A stretch of DNA of 5,867 nt, taken from a bacterium. GTDB taxonomy: Bacteria > UBP15 > UBA6099 > DSWB01. Shown here piece after piece: positions 1-5,867 of this stretch (within the stretch, counting starts at the first letter, position 1; each line of letters begins with the position of its first letter). The notes beneath the pieces are model-generated. The model was not told where the DNA came from and did no database searches. It was given only the letters and a program-made list of their open reading frames with translations. The stretch is from NCBI GenBank assembly GCA_020061125.1, contig JAGUYV010000311.1, positions 1 through 5,867 of the forward strand, written 5' to 3'. Position numbers and translations under genes: made by a program.

Positions 1-64
1 CCGACGCCGCACCCTGCAATGCAACCGCGGCGCCGTCCGTTCCGTTGTCCGGAAATGTCTTCAT
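1..64 (-). CDS. 5' end of an unidentified gene, cut by the window edge
   Basis: An ATG on the minus strand at 64-62 overlaps the TGA stop (63-61) of the upstream glycosyltransferase in an ATGA arrangement, and the frame stays open to position 1. The 21 visible complete codons begin MKTFPDNGTDGAAVAL and continue with small residues. No domain can be recognised in so short a piece. There is no clear Shine-Dalgarno sequence before the ATG (the bases just upstream are GGGCCGTGCGCGCC), so translation would depend on coupling to the glycosyltransferase. The four-base overlap is the main support, and the same junction type occurs at 5611-5614. The gene probably belongs to the same glycan-related operon, but its function is unknown. 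Confidence 0.5.
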   Translation of the reverse strand, partial: MKTFPDNGTDGAAVALQGAAS

Positions 65-834
65 GGCGCGCACGGCCCGTGGTGAAATTCTCTGAACAAC
101 GACAAAGCATCCTTTACGAGCGCGATGACATTTTTCATGCGAAGAGACGAAGATTGCCCGGCCGTGCGCGGGTATGAGGGAATGGGGACCTCGATCACGC
201 GCAGCCCGGCGCGGTGCGCGCGAAGCGCCATTTCGCACTGCATGAAGATGCCGCGGCTGCTCAAACCGCACACGCAGAGCGCATCCCGCCGGAACATTTT
301 GAATGCGCAACCCAAATCGCGGTACGGCGCATCGAACAACCACCGCAGCATCGCGTTGAATGCCCAGGACAGCATCGCGCGCGCGGCCCCGTTCGGATAA
401 TTCGTGCGGCGCCCGATGATAACATCCGCGGAATCGCAATGCCGCAGCAGCATCGTGATGTCCCGCGGATCGTACTGATCGTCGCCGTCGCAGAATCCGA
501 TCCATTGCCCGCGCGCCGCGCCAATCCCTGTATCGAGCGCCGCGCCGTGCCCGAGGTTGACCGGGTGGTGCAGCGCCATGACGCTCTCGTTCGATGCGGC
601 CAGGGCGTCCGCCTCGGCCCCTGTGCGGTCCGGGCTGCCGTCGTTCACGATAATCCACTCGAACGCATGTCCGGTTGCGCGCAGCGCCTTAACGCCGCGG
701 CTCACAACGCGGGCGATGTTGTCCTGGTCGTGATACGCCGGGGAAACGAACGAAACGAAGATGTGCCGGTCCACGGCTGATGAGCCAGGGGAGGAATCCC
801 GTGGTTTCTCGGTGGCTGTGGCGCGCGTTTCCAT
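61..834 (-). CDS. Family 2 glycosyltransferase, DPM1/polyprenyl-phosphate sugar synthase-like
   Basis: This is a GT-A fold family 2 glycosyltransferase, most like the dolichol/undecaprenyl-phosphate sugar synthase group, which moves a sugar from a nucleotide donor to a polyprenyl phosphate at the inner face of the membrane. From the ATG start (257 residues) the domain begins near residue 26 with the FVSFVSPAYHDQDNI strand. NDGSPDRT lies near 64-71, the acceptor-side NLGHGAALDTGIG near 93-105, and the metal-binding DGD of FCDGDDQYDP at 116-118. The late conserved stretch DLGCAFKMFRRDAL lies near 173-186. No C-terminal membrane pair is present, so it is the short soluble or peripheral type. An in-frame TTG at 855 would add seven residues (MCYYVKT); neither start has a strong ribosome site. 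I prefer the ATG at 834 because it is the standard codon and already leaves about 25 residues before the first strand. Sugar and acceptor are unknown. It is divergent from the radical SAM/GT-C unit and overlaps the next minus-strand gene by four bases. Confidence 0.9.
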   Translation of the reverse strand: METRATATEKPRDSSPGSSAVDRHIFVSFVSPAYHDQDNIARVVSRGVKALRATGHAFEWIIVNDGSPDRTGAEADALAASNESVMALHHPVNLGHGAALDTGIGAARGQWIGFCDGDDQYDPRDITMLLRHCDSADVIIGRRTNYPNGAARAMLSWAFNAMLRWLFDAPYRDLGCAFKMFRRDALCVCGLSSRGIFMQCEMALRAHRAGLRVIEVPIPSYPRTAGQSSSLRMKNVIALVKDALSLFREFHHGPCAP

Positions 835-838
835 TGTC

Positions 839-873
839 TTTACATAGTAACACAAGTTAAGTTAAAGTTTAAT
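839..873. promoter_or_regulatory. Candidate divergent promoter region, AT-rich
   Basis: This is the only AT-rich stretch between the two divergent units. On the plus strand TTTACA (839-844) matches five of six -35 consensus bases, and TAAAGT (863-868) lies 18 bases downstream with four of six -10 matches. TTTAAT (868-873) is a better -10 but has no well-spaced -35. On the minus strand TTAAAC (872-867) and TACTAT (849-844) are 17 bases apart but weak; a start of transcription from them would fall almost on the glycosyltransferase ATG, giving a very short leader. Direct TTAAC-type repeats run through the region. The location supports promoter function; the exact elements are guesses. Confidence 0.3.
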
Positions 874-877
874 CGTG

Positions 878-920
878 GGCCGGACGGTCCGGGGCAGGCT
901 CCGGTTCCGGCCTTTTCTCT
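878..920 (+). promoter_or_regulatory. Compound GC-rich hairpin followed by a T-rich tract in the leader of the radical SAM gene
   Basis: Bases 878-884 (GGCCGGA) pair perfectly with 906-912 (TCCGGCC). Inside this, 889-894 pairs with 899-904 through five Watson-Crick pairs and one G-T pair, with a four-base loop. The stem is followed at once by TTTTCTCTCTT (913-923). On the plus strand this looks like an intrinsic terminator placed before a gene, and a competing smaller hairpin (880-884 with 888-892, inside the palindrome CCGGACGGTCCGG) would prevent the larger one. That pattern fits an attenuator but may be chance in GC-rich DNA. The palindrome could instead be a protein operator. Confidence 0.3.
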
Positions 921-994
921 CTTATGAGACACGGCTCCAGACCACATGACCCCTGCGGGAATAAGCGCCCCGGCGCGCCGCTGCGTGATGCGCG

Positions 995-2377
995 ATGAAG
1001 ACCGTGGCGCTCGTCAATCCCCCGGCCCGCGGCGTGGTGATCCGGGACTATTTTTGCAGCAAAACCTCGCAGGCCGCTTACATCAACCCGCCCGTGGATT
1101 TCGTGTGCTTGAGCGGCAGGCTCGCGAAACGCTTTGATGTGCGCCTGGTGGACGCCGTGGCCGAACGCCTGTCCACGGCCGCGTGCCGCGCGCGCATCCA
1201 AAAGCTTAACCCCGAGGCCGTCATCGGTCTCACGGGCTTTGTGTCCTGGGACCAAGACGCGCCCTTTTTCGAATCCCTGGACCTGCCTGTAATCCTGCTC
1301 GGCGACATCCTGTTGGAAAACCCGGCGCAGCGCCTCGCGGACAACCCATGGGCCGATGCCTTCGCTCTGGATTTCACGGTGGATGACCCGGTCCGCTATC
1401 TGCTCGGCGCCAGAGATTCACTGCCATCCATGGCTTATCGCCGGGACGACACAATCATCGCTCCGGATCCCGCGCGCAGTTCGGTTCACACATTCGAGAT
1501 TCCGGTTCCCCGCCATGAGCTGTTCCTGCCCCTGGACTACCGCTATCCGTTTGTTCTGGGCAAACCCTTCGCCAGCGTGCTGACCGAGTACGGGTGCCCT
1601 TTCAACTGCGGGTTCTGCATCATGGGCCAGCTCGGGCACAAATCAAGACCCGTCAGCAATGTCGTTCCCGAACTCGAAGCGTTGCGCAAACGCGGGGTGC
1701 GCGACATTTTCTTCATGGACCAGACCTTCGGCTCCGACACCAACAGGACACGCGAAATTCTGGATGCGCTTTCGCAATTCAAACCGCGCTTCCGATGGCT
1801 GTGCTTCAGCCGCGTGGACCGCGCGGACGAAGGTCTGCTGCCGGACATGAAACGCGCGGGCTGCCATACGGTGATTTACGGCATCGAGAGCGCCGACGAC
1901 GCCCTTCTCAAAACATACCGCAAGGGCACAACGCAGGCGCAGATACGGGCCACATTCGCCGCGGCGCGTCGCTGCGGCATCCGCACCGTGGGCACCCTTC
2001 TTTTCGGCCTGCCCGAAGACACCGTGGCTTCCTGCGAACGAACCATCGAATTCGTGAAGGCCATCCCCTGCGATTTCATTTCCGTGAACATCGCCGTGCC
2101 GCGCATGGGTACGCCCATGCGCGCGGACGCGGTGCGCCGCGGCATCGTGCCCGCGGGCCTCGACCGCATGGACCAGTCCGGCGCGTTCATCTCCATGCAG
2201 GCCGGAGACTTCACCACGGACGAACTGCTGCGGCTCAAGAGAAAAGCTCTGCGCGAGTTCTATCTGAACGCTCCCTACGCGGCGCGCCGCCTTCGCGGCA
2301 TCAGATCCCTGGATCAGTTCCGCATCGAAACGCGCCAGGGGATCTCTCTATTGCGCAACTTCCTGAAAGGCGGCTGA
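995..2377 (+). CDS. Cobalamin-binding-type radical SAM enzyme (B12-rSAM), substrate unknown
   Basis: The 460-residue protein has the two-domain plan of B12-binding radical SAM enzymes, many of which methylate unreactive carbons or phosphorus or rearrange lipid and antibiotic precursors. Residues 1-135 form the Rossmann-like cobalamin domain, opening MKTVALVNPP, with VRLVDAVAERLS at 49-60. The histidine of the classic DxHxxG cobalamin ligand motif is absent, as in many class B methylases. The radical SAM core starts near 190: the cluster cysteines are C201, C205 and C208 in CPFNCGFC. FFMDQTFGSD (239-248), YGIES (295-299) and GTLLFGLPED (333-342) are the later core strands that line the SAM site. 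The C-terminal 60 residues are basic and helical. The ATG at 995 is chosen because family homology begins at once; no good ribosome site precedes it, but a short upstream ORF ends in an ATGA overlap with it. It heads the plus-strand unit with two GT-C genes, which suggests a lipid or glycan substrate (inference). Confidence 0.9.
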   Translation: MKTVALVNPPARGVVIRDYFCSKTSQAAYINPPVDFVCLSGRLAKRFDVRLVDAVAERLSTAACRARIQKLNPEAVIGLTGFVSWDQDAPFFESLDLPVILLGDILLENPAQRLADNPWADAFALDFTVDDPVRYLLGARDSLPSMAYRRDDTIIAPDPARSSVHTFEIPVPRHELFLPLDYRYPFVLGKPFASVLTEYGCPFNCGFCIMGQLGHKSRPVSNVVPELEALRKRGVRDIFFMDQTFGSDTNRTREILDALSQFKPRFRWLCFSRVDRADEGLLPDMKRAGCHTVIYGIESADDALLKTYRKGTTQAQIRATFAAARRCGIRTVGTLLFGLPEDTVASCERTIEFVKAIPCDFISVNIAVPRMGTPMRADAVRRGIVPAGLDRMDQSGAFISMQAGDFTTDELLRLKRKALREFYLNAPYAARRLRGIRSLDQFRIETRQGISLLRNFLKGG

Positions 2378-2470
2378 ATCGCCCTGGAATCCCAAGCGCG
2401 CCATAACCGGCTCATCCTGCTCGCGCTCGCCGCGGTTCTTGCCGCGTCCGCATTCGCCCAGTCGCGCGGC

Positions 2471-5400
2471 ATGAACAGGCCCATGACCACCTACCGCGAC
2501 GGCAACGGCGTGAGCCAGGCGCGCATCGCGTGGAACTATGAAAAATACGGCCTATGGGAAAACCGGCTCATCCCAATTTTCGACAAGTCTCCGGCCCCGG
2601 AACTCACGCCCATCTTCCGCATCAAGTATTCGGAAAACGAGTTCTTCCACCTCATCGGCGACAAAGTGGTCATGGCGCACTATCCGCCCACATTGAGCCT
2701 CACGCTTTACGCCGCGTTCAAAATCTTCGGCTACTCGCCCTTCACAACCCGGCTCGTGCCCATCGTCGTGACCCTGCTCACGCTCCTGGTTTTCTTTCTC
2801 ACCGCGCGCCGCTTGTTCGATCCCCTCACAGCGCTCATCGCCGTTTTTCTTTTCGCCATGAGTCCCATCGTGCTCGCCTACGGGCAGATGCCGGACACCA
2901 TCATTTTCAGCCTGCTCTCGTTTCTGTCCGCGCTTTACTTCACCCTCGCATGGGAAGAAACGCGGCGCGCAATGCATCTGGCGGGCGTGCTGTTCAGCAT
3001 TGTGTTCGGCTGCTCCTACGGGTGGTTTCCGTACTTTCTGGTTCCGCTGCTCGCCGGGCATCATCTATTTTTCAGGCGCGGAAAATTCTCCTGGGGGTAT
3101 TTCCTGGGCGTGCCCGCCGCGGCGTCGCTGGTTCTGGCCTCGTTCGTTGCGTACCTGTTCTGGGCCATCGGTCCCACGGCCCTGCACGACTGGCTCTCGG
3201 CGTACGCCAGCCGGCGCGGGGATGTCATCATTGTGAACGAAACCCAGTACGCCATCACCACATTCCAGTTTCTCAAGACCATGATTCTGCGCGTTCCGTT
3301 CCATTACACCTGGCCGGTGTTCCTGTTCGCGGCGGTGTGGCTGATAGGCATGCGCGGCCGTGCGGATTGGCGGCCCGGCGCGCATCGAGCGGGCGCGCTT
3401 CTCGTCATGCTCGGCTTCGGCGTGTTCCCCATGCTCATGTTCAAGCAGGGCGCGTACATCCACGGGTTTTATTCCTACCTCTTCGGCCCCGTGGTCTGCC
3501 TGTGCGCCGCGGCCATGATGCAAAAGGCGCTGCACATGTCCTGGCTCCCGCGCATTCTCGCCGCAGCCGCGGCCGCGCTTTTTCTTGCCGGAACATTCCC
3601 GCGCACCCAAACCATCACCTCGTACCTGTCCATCGAGAAAGCCATCAAATTCAACGATTTCCTGGACACCGTGGCCGGAGACAAGACCGTTATCGTGCAG
3701 GATGTGTTCAACCTGCACACCCTGCTCTGGTCCAGCACCTTCATTGATTCGTTTGTGCTCCAGAACGAGCTTTCGCACGAATCGTTTCTGAAAACCATGA
3801 AAGAACTGCCGCCTGGCTACAAACTGATCTACATACACCTGCCCCTGCCCGACGCCATGCGCCTGCAGGGAACCGAGAAAACCCTGGCCTACCTTTACAG
3901 AAACTTCGAGTACCGCAAAAAGGGCCATTACATCATTTTCGACATGGACCGGAAGAGGGTCTTAAATCGAACGGACGATTCCGCAAAGCCTCTGCTGAAT
4001 TTCCAGAACAAAATCGCGCTCCATGATTTTTCCATAAATACCGCTGACCCGAAAAAACCTGCCACGGCGCGTGCCGGGGAGCGCGTCACTCTCACCTACC
4101 GGTGGCGCAGCATCAACCTGCTCGATAACGACTACATCATGCTGGTGCGCATCGTTGCCGGCCTTTTAAGCAACGACCACGAGCCGGTTCACAGTACATT
4201 TCAGACTTCGCACTGGCGGCCCGGCGACTCGGTGGACGAATCGTATGTGCTCGATATTCCCGCCACCACGCCGCCCGGCGATTACCCGGTTGAAATCGCG
4301 GTCTGCACGCCCGGCGAAGAAACTTCGTTCTGCCTGGAGCCGGACCATGGCTGGAAAGACGGAAGGCACCAATTCACCAAAATCGGAACGCTGCGCGTTC
4401 TGCCCGCGCATGGCGTCACGCCCGTTTCCCCAGACCCCAAGCTCGTGGCCGCCACGGCCTCCATTGACGATTACATCGCATTCTACAATCTCAAGCAGTT
4501 CGAATTTTTCATTGATTTTATCGGCGTGGATCCCACTTTCGACACCATGATCAAGGGCTGGAAGGATATCCTGCTCGGCGACAAGGACCAGGCCATGCGC
4601 AAGCTCGAGACCTACTCGCGCCGGTTCGCACAGTTCAGCATGATTGAGAAAATGGTGTCCACGGCCATGCAGGAAGTTCCGGCCATGCTGCGCATGCAGC
4701 TCATTGGCCTGTATCTCGAAAAGCGCCGGTTTTTCAGCGCGGGCCGCGAAGCGGCGTCCATCGCGCTCAACCTGCCGCAATCCCACCGGGCGTATGAAAA
4801 ACTGGGCGCGCAAATCGAGAAAAACACGGCCGGGATCAAAGTACCGGCAATTGCAGCAGCGCTCATTCTTCTGTCCGATCATTTCTATGCGCGCACCATG
4901 GAAATGCGTCCCAACGACTTCTCCATGCGATTGAACGCGGCCGAACATTACATGCGCACCGCGCGGCCCGAAAAAGCCTTTGCGCTGCTCCGCCACAACC
5001 TTGGCGGCGTGCGCAACGACGATCTCCGAGCCGCGACCCTTTTCGCATATCACGCTCTGCGCCAGGGCCGCGTCGCGGATTATCGCCTGGCCGCGCTCCG
5101 CCTGGAACTGATCAGAAGCAGAAAGGGCGCATCCAGCCTCGACAGGCTCGTGTTCCAGTCCATCATGGACCGTAAGGATCATGTCACTCTCGAGGCGTTT
5201 TTGAACCAATTGCCGGACTCCGCCTCACGCAGGGATTACTGGCTCCGCGCCCTGGATCTGTTCTCGGACGCGCGGGATTATTCACGGCTCATCCTGGTTC
5301 TCGACATGCTCGATCCGGAAACTCTGGATTTGCCGGACGAGGACTACGCGCGGCTCGCCGCGTTTTACGAAATCATGGCCATGAAAGCGCACGAAAACGG

Positions 5401-5614
5401 CGCGGACGCGGATGCGATGAAACTTTATGAAACCGCGCACAGGCTGAACCCCGGCGCGACCGGCGTGATGTACAACCTTGCGGTGCTGTACCTCAAGGAC
5501 GGCCGCCCGGACCGCGCGCGCGACCTGCTGGAAAAACTCCTGGCCCAAAATCCGGACGATGCCGGGGCGCGCGCACTGCTGGAACGCATCGCGGGAAAGG
5601 CGCATGTCCCATGA
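2471..5614 (+). CDS. GT-C (GT39/ArnT-like) glycosyltransferase fused to a beta-sandwich-like region and TPR tail
   Basis: From the first ATG the protein has 1047 residues in three parts. Residues 1-385 resemble GT-C membrane glycosyltransferases of the PMT/ArnT/GT39 type, which take sugars from polyprenyl-phosphate donors on the outer face. They show the loop acidic residue D10 in TTYRDGNGVSQA, AHYPPTLSL at 69-77, and about ten hydrophobic segments between 95 and 375. Residues 385-500 form a soluble extracytoplasmic region. Residues 505-645 look like a beta-sandwich, with HWRPGDSVDESYVLDIPATT then PPGDYPVEIAV, a pattern seen after the membrane part of some bacterial glycosyltransferases. Residues 655-1047 are helical, with clear TPR-like repeats at about 960-1035 (DADAMKLYETAHRLNPGA, YNLAVLYLKDGRPDRARDLL). 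The first membrane helix expected before D10 is encoded in the same frame at 2411-2461, upstream of this ATG, but that stretch lacks a standard start codon, so the true start is probably near 2378-2384. No ribosome site precedes 2471. The stop overlaps the next gene as ATGA. Sugar and acceptor are unknown. Confidence 0.85.
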   Translation: MNRPMTTYRDGNGVSQARIAWNYEKYGLWENRLIPIFDKSPAPELTPIFRIKYSENEFFHLIGDKVVMAHYPPTLSLTLYAAFKIFGYSPFTTRLVPIVVTLLTLLVFFLTARRLFDPLTALIAVFLFAMSPIVLAYGQMPDTIIFSLLSFLSALYFTLAWEETRRAMHLAGVLFSIVFGCSYGWFPYFLVPLLAGHHLFFRRGKFSWGYFLGVPAAASLVLASFVAYLFWAIGPTALHDWLSAYASRRGDVIIVNETQYAITTFQFLKTMILRVPFHYTWPVFLFAAVWLIGMRGRADWRPGAHRAGALLVMLGFGVFPMLMFKQGAYIHGFYSYLFGPVVCLCAAAMMQKALHMSWLPRILAAAAAALFLAGTFPRTQTITSYLSIEKAIKFNDFLDTVAGDKTVIVQDVFNLHTLLWSSTFIDSFVLQNELSHESFLKTMKELPPGYKLIYIHLPLPDAMRLQGTEKTLAYLYRNFEYRKKGHYIIFDMDRKRVLNRTDDSAKPLLNFQNKIALHDFSINTADPKKPATARAGERVTLTYRWRSINLLDNDYIMLVRIVAGLLSNDHEPVHSTFQTSHWRPGDSVDESYVLDIPATTPPGDYPVEIAVCTPGEETSFCLEPDHGWKDGRHQFTKIGTLRVLPAHGVTPVSPDPKLVAATASIDDYIAFYNLKQFEFFIDFIGVDPTFDTMIKGWKDILLGDKDQAMRKLETYSRRFAQFSMIEKMVSTAMQEVPAMLRMQLIGLYLEKRRFFSAGREAASIALNLPQSHRAYEKLGAQIEKNTAGIKVPAIAAALILLSDHFYARTMEMRPNDFSMRLNAAEHYMRTARPEKAFALLRHNLGGVRNDDLRAATLFAYHALRQGRVADYRLAALRLELIRSRKGASSLDRLVFQSIMDRKDHVTLEAFLNQLPDSASRRDYWLRALDLFSDARDYSRLILVLDMLDPETLDLPDEDYARLAAFYEIMAMKAHENGADADAMKLYETAHRLNPGATGVMYNLAVLYLKDGRPDRARDLLEKLLAQNPDDAGARALLERIAGKAHVP

Positions 5615-5867
5615 CAGCGCTGACTGATATGCTGAAACGCAATCAAGGCCTGCTGGCTGCATGTATCGTCTTCGCGGCCGCGGTTCTGCGCGTGGCCTTC
5701 GCGGGCCAGTTCGCGTTTTTTATTGATGAACTGCACGCCGTGAATTTCACGCGCGGCGCCCTTGCCCAGGCCATGCGCCTGCTGCCCGAAACCCCGGGCA
5801 CCGCGCCTCTGGATTATGCGCTCGTGAATCTTCTTCAACGCGTGTCCCTGTCTGAATTCTGGATGCG
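5611..5867 (+). CDS. 5' part of a second GT-C-like membrane glycosyltransferase, cut by the window end
   Basis: The ATG at 5611 overlaps the TGA of the preceding GT-C gene (5612-5614) in an ATGA junction, and the frame is open for 85 complete codons to the window end. Residues 14-32 (LLAACIVFAAAVLRVAFAG) form a hydrophobic first helix preceded by K9 and R10, which fits a cytoplasmic N-terminus. QFAFFIDELHAVNF follows, with the D39-E40 pair where PMT/ArnT-type enzymes carry their catalytic loop aspartate. GTAPLDYALVNLLQ at 63-76 stands where such proteins have the HPP-type loop before the next helix. The order of helix, acidic motif, proline-containing loop and helix matches the preceding gene and supports a GT-C assignment, though only the N-terminus is visible. 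An alternative in-frame ATG lies six codons in. The function is likely transfer of a lipid-linked sugar to an outer-face acceptor. Confidence 0.7.
   Translation, partial: MTALTDMLKRNQGLLAACIVFAAAVLRVAFAGQFAFFIDELHAVNFTRGALAQAMRLLPETPGTAPLDYALVNLLQRVSLSEFWM

Noticed and set aside
214-780. Plus-strand frame of 188 codons opposite the GT2 gene
   Set aside because: The minus-strand frame carries all the expected GT2 motifs in order, while this one has none.
946-1137. Plus-strand frame of 63 codons starting in the intergenic gap
   Set aside because: Most of it overlaps the radical SAM N-terminus in another frame, with Arg/Gly-rich shadow composition and no ribosome site.
1594-2406. Plus-strand frame of 270 codons overlapping the radical SAM gene
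   Set aside because: It is out of frame with a protein that has intact radical SAM motifs, and its translation is Arg/His-rich low-complexity sequence typical of a shifted frame.
2554-3747. Plus-strand frame of 397 codons overlapping the GT-C domain
   Set aside because: It is a shifted-frame shadow rich in Arg, His and Ala; the real frame encodes hydrophobic helices and conserved loop motifs.
3065-3928. Minus-strand open frame of 287 codons opposite the GT-C membrane domain
   Set aside because: It is a codon-bias shadow: it overlaps well-supported membrane helices on the other strand and its own translation has no recognisable motif.
4166-5209. Long minus-strand open frame (347 codons) opposite the GT-C/TPR gene
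   Set aside because: It lies entirely inside a recognised plus-strand gene, its translation is rich in Arg, His, Glu and Gly without a domain or membrane pattern, and long antisense frames are expected in GC-rich coding DNA.
1-5867. CRISPR array, insertion sequence, tRNA or other mobile element
   Set aside because: I saw no regularly spaced repeats, transposase motifs, terminal inverted repeats or tRNA-like cloverleaf; coding sequence fills almost the whole window.

Overview
The window is a compact, GC-rich bacterial locus for building or decorating surface glycans or glycolipids. It has two divergent transcription units around an AT-containing gap at about 835-994. No rRNA or tRNA gene is present, so the organism cannot be named. 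High GC, tight packing with ATGA stop/start overlaps, a cobalamin-type radical SAM enzyme and large GT-C proteins fit an uncultured Gram-negative-type bacterium, but this is inference.

Left unit (minus strand): a DPM1-like family 2 glycosyltransferase (61-834, with a possible upstream TTG at 855). Its stop codon overlaps, as ATGA, the start of another gene that leaves the window at position 1.

Intergenic gap: it holds weak promoter-like elements in both directions, a compound GC hairpin followed by a T-rich tract, and a 24-codon upstream ORF that ends in an ATGA overlap with the next gene.

Right unit (plus strand): a radical SAM enzyme with a cobalamin-binding-type N-terminus (995-2377); then a large three-part protein (2471-5614) with a GT-C glycosyltransferase membrane domain, a beta-sandwich-like region and a helical/TPR tail; then, through another ATGA overlap, the first 85 codons of a second GT-C-like membrane protein, cut by the window end.

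A plausible joint role is as follows. The GT2 enzyme charges a polyprenyl phosphate with a sugar on the cytoplasmic side. The GT-C proteins use such lipid-linked sugars on the outer side of the membrane. The radical SAM enzyme modifies a lipid or sugar by methylation or a related reaction. Substrates cannot be read from the sequence.

The most notable anomaly is at the start of the large GT-C gene. The open frame continues upstream to the TGA of the radical SAM gene and encodes a convincing first membrane helix, yet this stretch has no ATG, GTG or TTG. The gene may use a rare start codon, be read through from the radical SAM gene, or carry a mutation or sequence error.
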